The position numbers and the translations under genes were made by a program. A stretch of 64,000 bases of DNA from Cocos nucifera (lineage: Eukaryota > Streptophyta > Magnoliopsida > Arecales > Arecaceae), in assembly GCA_006176705.1 (NCBI GenBank), contig QRFJ01000377.1:124001-188000 (forward strand). Reading direction: 5' to 3'. The first letter of the stretch is position 1. Each line of letters starts with the position of its first letter. Under the pieces are notes generated by a model that saw only the letters and a list, made by a program, of their open reading frames with translations, did no database searches and was not told where the DNA came from. Positions 11,610-23,727 of this stretch are shown one piece after another.

Positions 11610-12800
11610 GGTTTGAATCCAATTCGAATCTGATTTGAATTCAATTCAAAATTCTATCCCTAATTTAATTAAGCTTTGAATTCAAATCCTACTTAGATTA
11701 TAAAATTTAATTAACTTAAAATTAAATCAAGATTAATTAAATTAAATCATATTTAAATTAATTAGAAGAAATTGGTTTATAATTTGGGTTCAATTTAAAT
11801 CTAATTTAAAATCCTATCAATCCTAATTTAATTAGACTTTTAATTCAAGTCCTACTTAGATAGTAAAATCTAATTACTTTAAAATTAAATCAAGTCTAAT
11901 TAAATTTAAGTTGATTTAAATAATTAGAAAAAAATAGTTTTAATTTAGATTCGATTCAAATTCAAGTCAAAATTCTGTCAATCTTAATTTAATTAAACTT
12001 TTAATTCAAATCTTAGTTGGATAGTAAAATCTAATTATCTTTAAATTAAATCAAATATAATTAAATTTAAGCTAATTTAAATTAATTAAAACTTAAACCA
12101 TGATTATATTTGAATCTAATGCAAACTCGATTCAAATCCAATTTGAAATCCTATCAAATATAATTCAATTAGGCTTCAAATCCAAATTCTACATAGATTA
12201 TAAAATCTAATTGATCTCAAATTAAGTCAAGATTAATCAAATTAAAGTTGATTTAAATTAATTAAGAGAAAATAATTTTTAATTTGAGTTTAACTTAAAT
12301 CTAATTCGAATCTGATTTGAATCTCATTAGAAAATCTGTCAATCCTAATTCAATTAGACTTTAAAATCTAAGTCCTACTTGGATAGTAAAATTTAATTAT
12401 CTTAATATTAAGATAATTTTAGTTAAATTTAATCTAATTAAAATTAATTAGAAAAAAATAATTTTTAATTTTGGTTCGATCCGAATGCAATTGAAACTCA
12501 ATTTGAATCCAATTCAAAATCCTATCTAATCTAATTCAATTAGACTTTGAATCAAAGTCCTAATTAGAATATAAAATCTAATTACATTCAAATTAAATTA
12601 AATCTAATTAAATTTAATATAATTTAAATTAATTATAAGAAAATAATTTTTAATTTGAATTCAATTCAAATTCAATTCGAAATTATATCAAACCTAATTC
12701 AATTAGATTTTGAACCCAAGTTTTACTTGAAATATTAAAATCCAATTAGTCTTAAATTAAGTCAAGTCTAATTAAATTAAATATAATTTAAATCAATTAG
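11610..12800. repeat. AT-rich tandem array of about seven units, 161-186 bp each
   Basis: The landmark 'tcctacttagattataaaat' and its variants recur near 11690, 11853, 12014, 12190, 12376, 12561 and 12724. Each is preceded by 'atttgaatccaattcaaaatcctatcaatcc' type sequence in parts and followed by 'aaattaaatcaagtctaatt'. The units are diverged. The array is internal to the CACTA element and non-coding. Confidence 0.8.
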
Positions 12801-13254
12801 GACTTGATCCAAAAATTAGTTAAGTCTAAAAGTTTAATAAAATCAAATATTAATTTTTAACCATCCAAAAACTGACTTTAGAGAAAAAATTTAATATTAA
12901 AAAATTTGTATTAGCGATGGCAAAAATATTTCAAGCATTTTTCTGTTGGCACATCTCTTATAAAGATAATGAGCTCGTCCTTGCCCTAAGAGTGCAGCAT
13001 TCCCAAAAGCATAATCACATAAGTAAAGAACATCATTGCAAATGAGGACAGTCAAGACGCACATCCCGCACATGCAGACTTGGAGCTTGCTAGATTACTA
13101 GGCTATGCAAGCTCATAAATTTTATTTTTTAATAAAATTTATATTTTTGATTTACAACTCGAGGAGGCGGTCAGGGGCTTGGAGAGGCTATGATGACTGT
13201 CTGTGCGAGATGCGCCTAAATGGAGGTGATGCATTCTATTCTTATTATTGTATG

Positions 13255-13430
13255 GTCAAGCTTGGGTGGTCTGTTACATTATAGACAATCACTTGTAGCC
13301 ATCTTACTATACTTTAGTGCAGAGGAACTTACAATGCAGAACAAGCTTGGATGGTCTATTACATCGTAGACAACCACTTGTAGCCACCTCATGATTAAAG
13401 GTGCAGAGAAACTTTTAATGCCTTATTTTT
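13255..13430. repeat. Two-copy tandem duplication, about 85 bp
   Basis: The block 'aagcttgggtggtctgttac' with 'agacaatcacttgtagcca' and 'gtgcagaggaactta' near 13258 recurs near 13343 with few differences. It lies inside the CACTA element, upstream of its ORF remnant. Confidence 0.75.
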
Positions 13431-13719
13431 TAATGAAAGATCTTAGCCTTCTTCAAATTTTTATATATTGAGATTATCATGAACTGCTAGACGAAAATTA
13501 GACAATGCTTAAATCAGGAGACTAACAAACTAACACATTATCATATATTATTGGACGAGAATTATTTTTCTGCTGATACATTGCAGATTCTAACTAATAA
13601 TTTTTGTTACATATGAGTTAAATTTTTATCGTTTTATTATATTTTGATAGATATTTTATTTGAGTCATTTTTTAGATCATATGCTTGATTTAATTTTTAT
13701 TTTTATTTTTAGATATTAT

Positions 13720-15660
13720 ACATCATGTCTTCTAGAGGTTAGAGCCATTCCAGCCAAGAACAGAGCTCTCAAGAAGAGAGCAATCATGCAGCCAACTTGC
13801 ATGGTTCTACACATCTTATATCAGATGGTAATTAAACTCTAATACTTTAAATATTATTATTTTATCCTTTGCTAATTAATATAATATTCTTTATATTAGA
13901 TATTTTATGCTCAGATTCGAATGACAAGGGATCATCAGGGATCCTACAGTCACATATAGTAGCAATCAGCTCACAGATACAGAGCCATGGTCGAGGACCC
14001 ATCTGACTTGCGATATTTTTAACTCGATCAAAGGATAGATAGCTCATCCACGTTCAGAGCTGCTCATAAGTACTATAATTTTAATTAATTTATTTTTAAT
14101 TTAATAATTCTAGAGTTAATAATTATTTTTCAAAATCAGTTTTGCAGCATGTTTAGAGATTTCGAGTATCTCATATGATTACTGACATCATCCGATGCTT
14201 GATGCTAAGGCTGGTGACTGAGTTTTTCAGCTAGCCATCTGAAGCACGTGATGTAGCCTAAAAGATACTTTTGATAAGTTAAAATTAGTTTAATTTTTAA
14301 ATTCTCGATATGTTGGTATTTTAATTATATATAAATATACGCTTGCTTCTATCTTATAGGAGTACTATCAATTCGAGACTCTGTAGGACGAGGAGGCAGG
14401 CCTTCAGATTTTTGAGGAGATGGCTATATGGAGGCTCCAAGATGACCTCTATAGTCTTAGGCAGTCCACCATCCAGCACTCCGATCCCTAGTCAGCATCG
14501 GACTGAAGATACTTCATGGATCACTGGATGCAGACGGACATATGGTAGGACCTCTGTGAGCAATGGAGCAGCAATGAGTACTCCGATAGGTGGCAGAGGA
14601 CTCGACATAACTAGGCCATCCAGTAGGATCCGATTAGGCATACGGGCAGTTTGGTCGATACACATGTTATGATCGACAGACTGGTAAGAAATCAATATCA
14701 AAGCTCTTCACTAGAACTATAAAAATTTATATATATTTTTTAATTAATTTAATTTTATTATTTACTTATTATAGATACGGCAACTAAATCATCCATCAGA
14801 TCAGTTGCAGTTGTGGTGGGCCACACATCAATCTAGGAGGATCGGTGTCTATTTAGATTCTACATCATGATAGATCACAGTAAGAACTTCAAATTTTATT
14901 TACTAATTAAGTTATTATAGGATCTAATTTTTATATTATAACTAATATATTTTTAAACTATGCAGACACGTTATGCAATGTACGTTGTTGAGAGGTACGG
15001 CGATGATCCATCTTTTCAATCTTTCTTGATCTGGGGTGGCTCAATGTCATCGGAGGGATGAGTGGGAGCCGAAATATAGGATTCGACCATAGCTTCGACC
15101 TTCCACCACCTCGATATCCTTCGATATCCTCATGGGCCTCGACATCCCAGACCTAGAGCGATGTGCATGTAGATGAGGTCGTGCAAAAGCTTTTGAGCCA
15201 GTGACTTTAGAGCCTTCTAGATGCCATCCACGATACGATCGTGGAGCTTCTCTAGGACCCAAAGCTTTGCGACCTGCTAGGCTCATTATTCCAGCCATCA
15301 CATCATATAATTATATCATTAAATTATTTTAATTTTTTAAAATTTTTATTTTTAAAAGCTTCGTATATTTAGATTTGAGTATAAAAAGAGAATCTAGGGG
15401 CTAAAATTTTAATTTAATCATTCAATCGATGAGCTGGAAGTGTCTATAGCTCTGTATCATCAAATGAAATATATAGAAATAATCTGTTCGAGAATCGAAA
15501 GATACATCTCTGTATTAAAAGATACATTTTCATATTGAAACTTACTAATATTATTTTATTTTTTCATTATAGGATGCTGGAACATCCAGCTCTTATCCAC
15601 CAGCTGCTAGAGAAGAGCAGGAGGAGGAGGAGAAGGATGACAATGAGGATCGAACCTTTT
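13720..15660 (+). pseudogene. Broken multi-exon ORF of the CACTA element
   Basis: Several short, more GC-rich, exon-like blocks are separated by AT-rich intron-like blocks with plausible borders. One starts at an ATG near 13726 (MSSRG, stop, SHSSQEQSSQEESNHAANL) and ends at a GT near 13829. Others lie at about 13900-14065, 14145-14275, 14360-14690, 14776-14870, 14965-15300 and 15575-15665, several preceded by TATAG or TGCAG acceptors. The block at 14360 encodes ...DEEA and FEEMAIWRLQDDLYSL before stops. The last block ends in a Glu/Asp-rich tail (EEQEEEEKDDNEDRTF). The Ser/Gln-rich start, acidic end and position suggest the accessory DNA-binding protein of CACTA elements (TNPA-like), but no diagnostic motif was confirmed. 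In-frame stops show it is dead. Confidence 0.45.
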
Positions 15661-17526
15661 TTTTAATGTATTATATTTTTTTATATTGCTTGTAAAAAAT
15701 GTATAATTTTTATTTTTAATATAATGTAATTAGTTTTAAATTTTTGTTTGTCATATTATCTTTGGATTTTAATTATAATAGCCATTAGAAATCATAATTC
15801 ATTATGATTAATTAAAATAAATTTTAAAAAATATTACTATTAATTTTTTTTAAAAATAAAATTAACTATTATCATTGGTATTAGTAATGGTAGTTATCGT
15901 CGCTAATAGCTATTAGCGATGGATTAGAGACCAAATTATTGTTGCTAATATTTTTTAAAATATTTTTTTTTATTTTATTTAAAAATTAAATAAAATTAAA
16001 GATGGCATTAGCGATAGAATGATTGATCGCTAATAATCATTAGTGACGGCATTAGCAATAAATCTGCCATCACTAATATTTTTAAATTTTTTAAAAAAAA
16101 TTATTTTAAAAAATAATTAGTGATGGAATTATTCTATATCTAAAACCATCGCTAATTTTTTATTAACGACGATAATTTTTATCATCGCTAATTATGCCAA
16201 TTAGCGACAAAAATTTTTTAGATTAACTTTTATGATGGTATTAGTGATAGTTGAGCGACTATTAGCGATGGCATTTCGCTGTCATTAATAGTATGGATTC
16301 TTGTAGTATGTTTATTTTATGAAAAACATGATTTCATCTGCAGCAATTCATTTGCATGAAAAATATTATAATTTAAAAATAAATAAGAAGCATAAGATCA
16401 TACTTACCATAATCGTCTTAGGTCTTCAATCTTCATTAGAATAATTAGATAATTCTATTTTAAATATTAGTTCATAATCAATTTTTATTTATTAAATTAT
16501 ATAAAATTAAATAATAATAAAAGAGATGATTAATCAAGCAATCAATCCGATAAACCATCCGAGCACCAAATCGATTCAAGGTTATTTTGCCGGAGTCAAC
16601 ATGGGTCCCTAAAAGAGGAATGTGTGACTCGGTACTAAAGTTCCTAGAGAAAGAAAATAGAGAGGAGAGAGAAAGTAGATAGAAAAAATGGAGAGAGAAA
16701 TTTTGTATCTTTTAGAAAAGGCAATTATGATCAGGGTTATCAGAGATCATATTAGGATGATTCAATAGAGATTGTTCGTGATCAAATACAGTGAATTTCT
16801 AACAAGGGCCAGATTGGGATCTGACCTACTACATAGATTTTAAAGTAGTGTCTGGTCATCTTATTTTCATCTCAGGTTCATCATGGGTCCATGGTGCAAT
16901 TAGAGAGAGAAATAGAGAGAGTAGGAAGACCCTAGAGAGAGAAAGAAAGAGGAGAAAGAAAATCTTTTCACTCTCTTTTTTTTTTCTTTTCTTTTTCTCT
17001 TTTCTCTTTTCTTCTTTCCTTCTAGCTGAAACAAGAGAGGGACAGAACGATGGTTCTTGGTTGGATGACCAATGATGGACGGTCGCAGCCAATGGCCGCT
17101 AGCGAGTGGCAGCAAGTGATGGTGCATGGGTAGCCAACAGCGAGGACCAAGCAGCGATAAATTATGGGAAAGGGCTCAAAAGAGATAGGGCATCCAGCCC
17201 TTTTTTTTTATTTTTCTGATCAAACTGGTGGCCGACGGCGGTGCCCAAAGATGAGAGAAGATACAGAAGAAAGGGAGGAAGAAGAGTCGAGGCTTTACCT
17301 TGGCTCTGATGGCGTCGCCGGTTCTGATTTTCAGTTGATATGACTATGGAAAGTCAGCAAAAATCAGGAGAGAGAGAAAAAAGAGGGGAGTAGAGCTTGG
17401 GCTTGTAGCAATGGCTTTGGAGGGAGGCTCGTGCCTCTAAATGGGATGGAGGGGAGACTGAGTCCTCCTTAGATTCGACCTTTTCTCCATCAAAATTGAT
17501 GGAAAAGGACTCCCGTTGGAAGTCTT

Positions 17527-17570
17527 TTTCATTTTTTTTTTTTGGGGGGGGGGGGGTGGGGGGGGCTGCC
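17527..17570. other. Poly(T)-poly(G) tract in the right gypsy LTR
   Basis: A T run is followed by about twelve G, a T, and about eight G. The tract is a potential G-quadruplex former on the plus strand (C-rich on the element's coding strand). Mononucleotide runs of this kind are also prone to sequencing length errors. Confidence 0.85.
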
Positions 17571-17620
17571 TAATGGGGTTTGGGCTATCTTGGTGATGGG
17601 CCAGATAGCCATCACACCCA

Positions 17621-20600
17621 TTAGTGTGTATTTAAGACGGAAACAGCACTTCTGTTTAGTTCTTCTTACGTATAATATTTTTATTTTTCTTTTTTACATG
17701 CATTTATGTATACCATAAAAAATATATATAAGCGATCTAGCTGTTCTGATTAAGAGTATCGAGATGCTTTTGTTTAGTACTCCCATTACGCGTAATCAAG
17801 CTGTTACCAAGCTTTCTGTTGCAATTTATTTGACCACACATGCAGTCTTCAGTGTCATAATTTTTTATTGTTTTAGCTTTGAACCTTCTAATTTGGAAAG
17901 CCTGCTCTTATTCTTCTCATGGACTACTGGGGCATTTTTGTTCTTTTGTAAGCTAACTTGGTCTTCAAGTCGTCTTGTGTTCTTTCCTAGGAGCTGGCTT
18001 TTGGTCCAGTCAAAGTTCGCTCTGTCCTGGACTCTGTCTCCCACGCTCCCAAAGGTCTACATTTTGATAAATTCATAAAGGATATGGGTGGTGGTCTATG
18101 GCATCTCTTGGTACAACATACATTATATCTGGCAGTGCGGTGGCCAATTGATGTACCAAAATTGTATTTTTTTACTATGCTAACTGTTAGCCTAAAACTG
18201 TATCCACCGTCCAACACTATTCAGCTTGTACCCACTGGTCAATGATCTCACAGTTGGAAGTCTTTTGATTGTGAATCTGGACATGTATAGTGAGCAGATT
18301 GTCAAATTTAGGCTGTAGTTAATCCATTATCTCTTGCTTCAACTATGATATGTGCTAAAGGTATCCCTCTTGCGGGGGGTATGGAAGCCTCTATTTTGTG
18401 TTCGATCAGTTCTATTTGAAGACTTAATTTGTAATTACTAATATTTTCAGGTGTAGGCTGAAGATATATATAGTCTACATGATGCTGATGTATTGGCTAA
18501 AATATGAAGCTTGGTGCAACAATGTGGTGCAAAGTAGAATGGACCAAGCCAAGTTGGTCGCATGATCCTGTCTCCAATTAGTAACTAGCATGGGCATGCT
18601 CTCGGTTAACAAAACGCCATGCTTGTGTGCATATTTTAGCAAGGGAAGCTTTGCCTACATATGTGCGTTCTGTCACGTCCCTTTAACAGGTAAAAGCGAA
18701 AGCTACATAAACGTAAGACACTAAGACCACACGGCAACACCTCCAACATGACTAACTTTTTCAGACAGCTACAAATGGCCCTTATGTGCCTTCGTGCCTT
18801 CATATCCCTCCATGGCACCTTAGTCTTAACTTACGGAAAACTCACCATCTTCATTTCTTCTTTGCGTAGCACAATGGAGAGAAGCCATCATGCATTGCCT
18901 CAAAGAAAGCTCAGAACAGCGATTTGAGCCAAGTATGGGAGACATGTCCACACTAACCACACAAAACCTGCAGGAAGATAAATGCCTTTCTATAAACTTA
19001 TGTAAAGCCATGGCCCATACATGGCATCCACTAGTTGCATTCAAAGGTTCTTTTGCCTCTCCTTGAGCCCCGTGACCCCATGTGCTTCCTACACACCATC
19101 TACTTTGAGATGCTTCCTTAGGCCTTATGTAAACATATAATAATAGCAATAGTTGCACCATAGTCCACGGAAGTAGTTCTCACGTGTACTGACTGCATAT
19201 ATAAATTACACTGTGGACCCTTTAGATCATACGGATGCACGCATGCACCCCCTGCTGCAATATTCTGACTTCAAGCAGAATCTGCCCTATCATGTGAATC
19301 GTATAGAAAATGTGAGTCCGTGAAACCTCTCCAACTGTCCGCCTTGCTACTAGGGCAGCCAGATGAGCAAAGTATTGGTGAAAGAGCTCATGTTTGGCTC
19401 AAAATTAGGCCTGAGTTCAAGTCGCTCAATTAGCAAAAGGGCCAAGTTAGTTAGGCGCAGCTCACTCGAGTTCTGCTTATATAGTTATATAATATTATTT
19501 TTGTATTTATTTAACAGAATGTATTTTTAATTATAAAATTTAGATATAATCCAATTTGAATTATATAATAAAAACTAAAAAATAATTTTTTTCTCTCTCT
19601 TAAACAAGTATTTTGGTAATAATTTAAGCTCGACTTTGAAGTTAAAAAAGGTGGCTTGAGCTTGGATCAATTGCAAATGAGCCAAGCTCGAGGTAGACCC
19701 GGCTTCCCTGAGCTCAGCTTGTCTACTCTCTACAAGTTAATTTTTCTGAGGAGAACTACTCCTTACCAACAACTCCAGCAAGTTAGCGGTGACTCTGGTA
19801 AGCTCTGGTCGGGTCCATACAAGGCAGATGGCTTGTATTGTACTCACAGAGCAGGATTGCACCTTTTCCTGCGATGACTAAATAGCAGGCCTCGTCAGGT
19901 CTTTGTGTTTGGTAAATGTCTAATAAAGCGCACAGAACAAACTGCAGGAAGAGACAGCAGTGTGGGTGCGAGCAGGGAAATTTGGCTCCAGTAAGGGAAG
20001 TACTACACTTTTCCTTTTCTTACCAAACTCTTTAACAGTGTTGCAGTGCCACCAAGTCATAATGCACTGAAGAAGATAATCCTTTCAACAAAAGAAATGC
20101 CACGCTCACACCTAGCCACAAAACTCATGCATTGAAGAAGAGAATCCTTTATTTACAAAAAAAAAAAAGAAAAGGGGGAGAATCCTTTCAACAAAAGAAT
20201 CCTTTCGGTAACGTGCTTCCATTTGTGGAATGACATATCACAATGTGAACGGGTGGGACCCACAAGCACGGGTTGTGTGTTTCCTCAAATTGAAGGATTT
20301 CTCATTTTGTTTTTTAGGTAAGCTTCGTATTTGTTTTGGCTTCTGAGGAAATACGGGTGGTGGCTCCACGAAACTACCTGGACGCATTCGTGGTGCATTT
20401 TGGGGGTGGTGGCTTATTTTGGGAGTGTTCACAATAAAGATATTAGAAGGCATATTAGTGGCAGCAGATGGAGTAAACTTTGCAGGACAACAGTCTCCAT
20501 GCGGAGCGGACTGCATGGAAAGAATTGATGTAAGCAACAAAACATCTAAAAGCTTTCCAAGGAAACTTGTTGATAGTGATTTGGTGGTTATCTAATCCAC

Positions 20601-22600
20601 TAAATACTGATATTTTCCATCCACTAATCATGATTATCGAAGAATAGCTCTTGCTGTGCTTTTTTTTTTTTTTTTTTTTTTAATGAGATGACACACTTTA
20701 GGAAAGTTAACAATGACGCTGATTGGATGGCAGTATACATGGCAAATCATGTAGAAATTATTTTGTAGACTGCATGGGACATTTCGTCTATTTTTTCTTG
20801 TATTTTATTTTTTTATTCATGTAGACATATTTTTTCTAGATTGGTATAAATAAAATTCAGTTTCGTAAAAAAGAAAGTTCTCACTCACTCTCTCTCCACC
20901 TCTCCCCCCTCCCCCACTCCCCAAGTACCGGTCACTGGCATTTAAAATCTCATGCACGCCCTTTAAACTGTTCACTGGTATGCGTCACTATTACAGCTGG
21001 GAGTCGAACAGTATTACCCCATCCATGATGGTGGGGGGAGATGTGAGAAGACTTTGGAGGGGAGGCAGGGCATATCTATACGGAAAGCTTGAGATGGCCA
21101 TGCTATTTTGCTGTGGACGTGACCACCAACCCTCTGTGCGTGGATTTTGCGTGGATACGGGTCAAAGGAGCCTACTTTGGTTTGTACCAAAGGCAAAGGG
21201 ATGGTGACATTAGATGGGTGTTTCTATTTGGTTTCCAGTTCTATTTGTACTAGGAGCTAGCGTCTCGTTACCTAGACTCTGTCTCCTTGTGGTAAAGGCG
21301 CTTAAAGAATGGAGTGAAGACGAGCAGTGTCATAAATTCTACAACACTTCATAAACACTTCTACACCCGTTCTTGCTGCATATTTATAATTCATTATAGT
21401 TACGTTGGATAGCCCATTAAGCCTACTGCAAGTGGCCCTTAATGTTCTCTTTGATCCTTAAGCTATAAATGATCACCATTAGAATTCTTAATTATTATCT
21501 GGACCACCCCTTCAGCGGTTGGTATCCGTTATTATTGCTCTTCTATTGCAAAATTCCAGTTTCTTTTTCTCTACAATATCAGAATCTAATGAGACCTTTG
21601 AAACTAAATAGCCTTATTTGTTTAGATATAGTAGCCTGTTCTCCAATTCCCCACTGGGCTAGTTGCGTTACTCACTTGATCAGCAATCGTATTTTATTGA
21701 CTGGTTGTAAGTTGAAACAAAGGCCCAGCCTCTTGATGTTTTGGAAAAAAATAAATAAATAAAGGGAAAGGGAACTAGAAGATAGAAGCTAGATAATTTT
21801 AAAGCTGGTTCTTTTCCAAAGGATAATCAAGGTTCAAAACTGAGGGCACGCCGGCTAACAGTTACCAGAAACGAGTCAGGACCAAACAATGGCTAATATC
21901 TTGCACCAGTACATGGCCTAACGAAAATAAAAAAACATAGGAGCCTTAGCTTTATGTGACCTAGGTACAACCCAATGGTCCAACTGCCTGGGCCCACCTG
22001 TGTGACCATCTCCGTCGCCCGGCGATACCACCACCACCTCACCCTCTTTGTTGCAAGCCTTTCTGGATTCCTTTCCACTAGCTTAGGCATCATCGTATAT
22101 CTAATTATAAATCCTTATGTATCTATTTCTAAAGTTCTTAATATTGCTACTATGTAGTCTTTGCGCCCCACTATGTTATTCCATTATTTAATTGCTGGAA
22201 TGGAAAGGAAATAAAGACTATTTTTCCACCAAGTCCAGCTTTTGATTGTATTATTATTATTATTATTTTTTATCTGGAACAAGATAATAAATAAAGAAAG
22301 ATCATAGAAAACCAAAGAAGATATTCGTCAAAAATCACCGTTGGTATATTTAATTTAATGTTATTTCTTTCGATGCTACTTTATTCTGTGTCCGGTGAAA
22401 CGATCAAACAACAAATAGCCATTACAACAATACAAAGTTCGTACCATAGCTTTTATTTAGATGCCTGAGATGCTTATTTATGTACATATGACACAATAGG
22501 GATGCCTCAGGCTTTTAGTACGGCAATATGCTTAAACCATTGCATGCCTTATTTTGCCACGTACCCTTGTCATTTCTTGTTTAGTAATATATAGTCATGT
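17621..22600. other. Low-copy intergenic region upstream of the GST gene
   Basis: Base composition is more balanced than in the flanking transposons and no LTR or terminal repeat was found. Short ORFs (for example 17764-18078, 18826-19161, 20238-20540, 21469-21762) lack recognisable domains, splice context or homologous copies here. Local features are a T22 tract at 20660-20681, three copies of a 'gaagaagagaatccttt' motif at 20065-20210, a CT-rich stretch at 20880-20925 and an ATT microsatellite at 22250-22268. 19385-19735 has repeated 'gctcgag/gagcttggctc' words that resemble a MITE family common in plants, but no clear terminal repeat. Confidence 0.5.
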
Positions 22601-22766
22601 ACTAATCAAGTGTTTGAAATGAAAGCCGAAACTGAAAAGAGTGGCTTGGTGAAGAAGCCTGTCATCCTGAGCAATCAACCTAGGGTTTCTACCCCGGCCC
22701 ATATCCCATGCACAGCCGCGTTAACTCCCTGGGCCCCATCTATTAACCCCAAAGCTCGCCTCCCTC

Positions 22767-22776
22767 TTCTATATAG
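22767..22776 (+). promoter_or_regulatory. TATA box of the GST gene
   Basis: TCTATATAGC lies about 64-73 bp before the ATG at 22840, in a CT-rich context typical of plant core promoters. This predicts transcription starting near 22800 and a leader of about 40 bp. Inferred from position only. Confidence 0.6.
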
Positions 22777-22839
22777 CCCCTGTCTTGCAAGCCATAGGAA
22801 AGGCAACAACCGACCCTTCCTCAAACCATCCCAGCAGCC

Positions 22840-23727
22840 ATGGAGCAGTCCCCCTCTTGTCTCAAACTCTTCGGCTCATGGGCCAGCTCCTACACCCACC
22901 GAGTCCAGCTTGCCCTCAAGCTCAAGGGCCTACACTTCGAGTATGTGGAGGAGGACCTCACTAACAAGAGCCCCTCCCTCCTCCTCCACAACCCCGTCTA
23001 CAAGAAGGTCCCCGTCCTCCTCCACCTCGACCGGCCCATCGTCGAGTCGGTCATCATCCTCCAATACATCGATGAGACCTGGACTGACCACCCGATCATG
23101 CCCATTGATCCCCATGAGCGGGCCATTGCCCGCTTCTGGTGCCACTTCGCCGACGACAAGGTTACCTTCTGGCTCATTAATTTCCTAGATTTGTTAAGCT
23201 ATCCGTACTCTTCCATGCTTATTTTGTATCATCACTGAGGCTTTGGATGCATGGGAATGCAGCTTGGCCCTGCCGCCGGCGCCGTGTTCGGATCATCAGG
23301 TGAGGAGCAGAAGGCTGCCGTGTGCCAAGTCCATGAGAATTTGAAGCTACTTGAAGCTGAGCTCAGGGAGGGAGCTTTCAAGGGGAGGAGGTTCTTTGGT
23401 GGTGATAAGATCGGTATCTTGGACATTGTCCTCGGATGCGGCTCCTATTGGCTTGTGGTGTTTGATGAAGTCATGGAGGTGAAACTCGTGGACCCCGAGG
23501 CATTCCCCCTCTTCCATGCATGGCTCCGAGACTTCGAGGAACAGAAGGAGGTGAACGAGATCATTCCGGCCATCGATAGGTTGCTTGAGTATGCTAGAGG
23601 CATTCGTCAACTGATGCTTAGTCTCAAAGACACCACTTCTTCCACCACCACCACCACCGCTACCGCCACCACTGTCGCCACCAACAGCAACAACAATGTG
23701 GTTATTGGAAGTGGCACTAGTGTTTAA
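22840..23727 (+). CDS. GSTU: Tau-class glutathione S-transferase, two exons
   Basis: Conjugates reduced glutathione to electrophilic substrates (xenobiotics, oxidised lipids) in the cytosol, usually as a dimer. Exon 1 (22840-23160) gives 107 codons; a 102-bp GT..AG intron (23161-23262, phase 0) lies at the position of the single intron usual in tau GSTs; exon 2 (23263-23727) gives 154 codons. The thioredoxin-like N domain has LFGSWASSYTHRV with Ser16 the probable catalytic serine, KKVPVLLH with cis-Pro58, and the glutathione-binding ESVIILQYIDETW (Glu69, Ser70). The helical C domain includes RFWCHFADDK before the intron, then AVFGSSGEEQKAAV, FFGGDKIGILDIVLG and FPLFHAWLRDFEE. At 261 residues it is longer than the usual 220-235, because of a Thr/Ala/Asn-rich tail of about 30 residues coded by ACC-type simple sequence (23636-23700). 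The GC-rich exons contrast with the AT-rich surroundings, as in many monocot genes. The reading frame is intact, so the gene is probably functional. Class is confident; the exact member is not. Confidence 0.93.
23161..23262 (+). other. Intron of the GST gene
   Basis: GACAAG|GTTACC donor and GGGAATGCAG|CTTGGC acceptor. Splicing here joins FADDK to LGPAAGAVFG in frame, matching the family alignment. If retained, translation would stop at 23236-23238 after 132 residues and lose the C-terminal domain. Confidence 0.85.

Larger units (their letters stand above)
11110..16308. mobile_element. CACTA (En/Spm)-like DNA transposon, decayed
   Basis: The left end reads (t)ACTATAAGAAAATTAAATATTAG and the right end, reversed, (a)ACTACAAGAATCC, degenerate forms of the CACTACAAGAAAA terminus of plant CACTA elements. 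Both subterminal regions (11130-11600 and 15870-16300) are packed with direct and inverted copies of TTAGYGAYGGCA, the usual landing sites for the element's own transposase. It lies in the LTR of the gypsy element and is therefore younger than that LTR. The flanking trinucleotides (tct and tgt) are a poor target duplication. The interior holds an AT-rich satellite-like array (11610-12800), a duplicated segment (13255-13430) and a broken multi-exon ORF (13720-15660). No transposase catalytic domain could be recognised. Confidence 0.8.
10192..17615 (-). repeat. Gypsy 5' LTR (right copy), interrupted by a CACTA transposon
   Basis: 10192-11109 and 16309-17615 together match the left LTR end to end. 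The break falls between 'tatgctgatct' and 'tgtttattttatg', where the uninterrupted copy reads 'catatattgtattatttt'. It contains the same CT-rich stretch and a long G tract (17542-17567). Confidence 0.85.
6193..17620 (-). mobile_element. Non-autonomous Ty3/gypsy LTR retrotransposon with nested CACTA element
   Basis: Two LTRs in the same orientation (6198-8430 and 10192-17615, the latter interrupted) flank only about 1.5 kb of internal DNA. Without the inserted transposon the right LTR is about 2226 bp against 2233 bp on the left, which supports the boundaries. ACCCA occurs at 6193-6197 and again at 17616-17620 and is the likely 5-bp target duplication. The internal region reads on the minus strand: primer binding site, gag with a zinc knuckle, a possible start of protease, then a purine tract next to the left LTR. 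RT, RNase H and integrase are missing, so the element cannot move by itself. The polypurine context (rc of 'tttcaaaaaaagtttcattcttg') resembles the 3' end of chromovirus-type gypsy elements; lineage is inference. Confidence 0.85.

Noticed and set aside
11610..12800. Possible CRISPR-like regular array
   Set aside because: Units are long, diverged and contiguous without spacers, inside a plant transposon.
16848..17127. Lys/Arg-rich and Phe/Leu-rich ORFs, also at 7700-7930
   Set aside because: By-products of the GA/CT-rich stretch conserved in both gypsy LTRs.
18826..19161. 111-codon minus-strand ORF and neighbours at 17764-18078 and 20238-20540
   Set aside because: No domain, no splice signals, no repeat of the frame; consistent with chance ORFs.
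19385..19735. Possible MITE with GCTCGAG-type words
   Set aside because: No matching terminal inverted repeats or target duplication could be found, so only mentioned in the regional note.
22610..23188. 192-codon ORF overlapping GST exon 1
   Set aside because: Pro/Ser-rich shadow frame of GC-rich exon 1; the 22840 frame holds all GST motifs.
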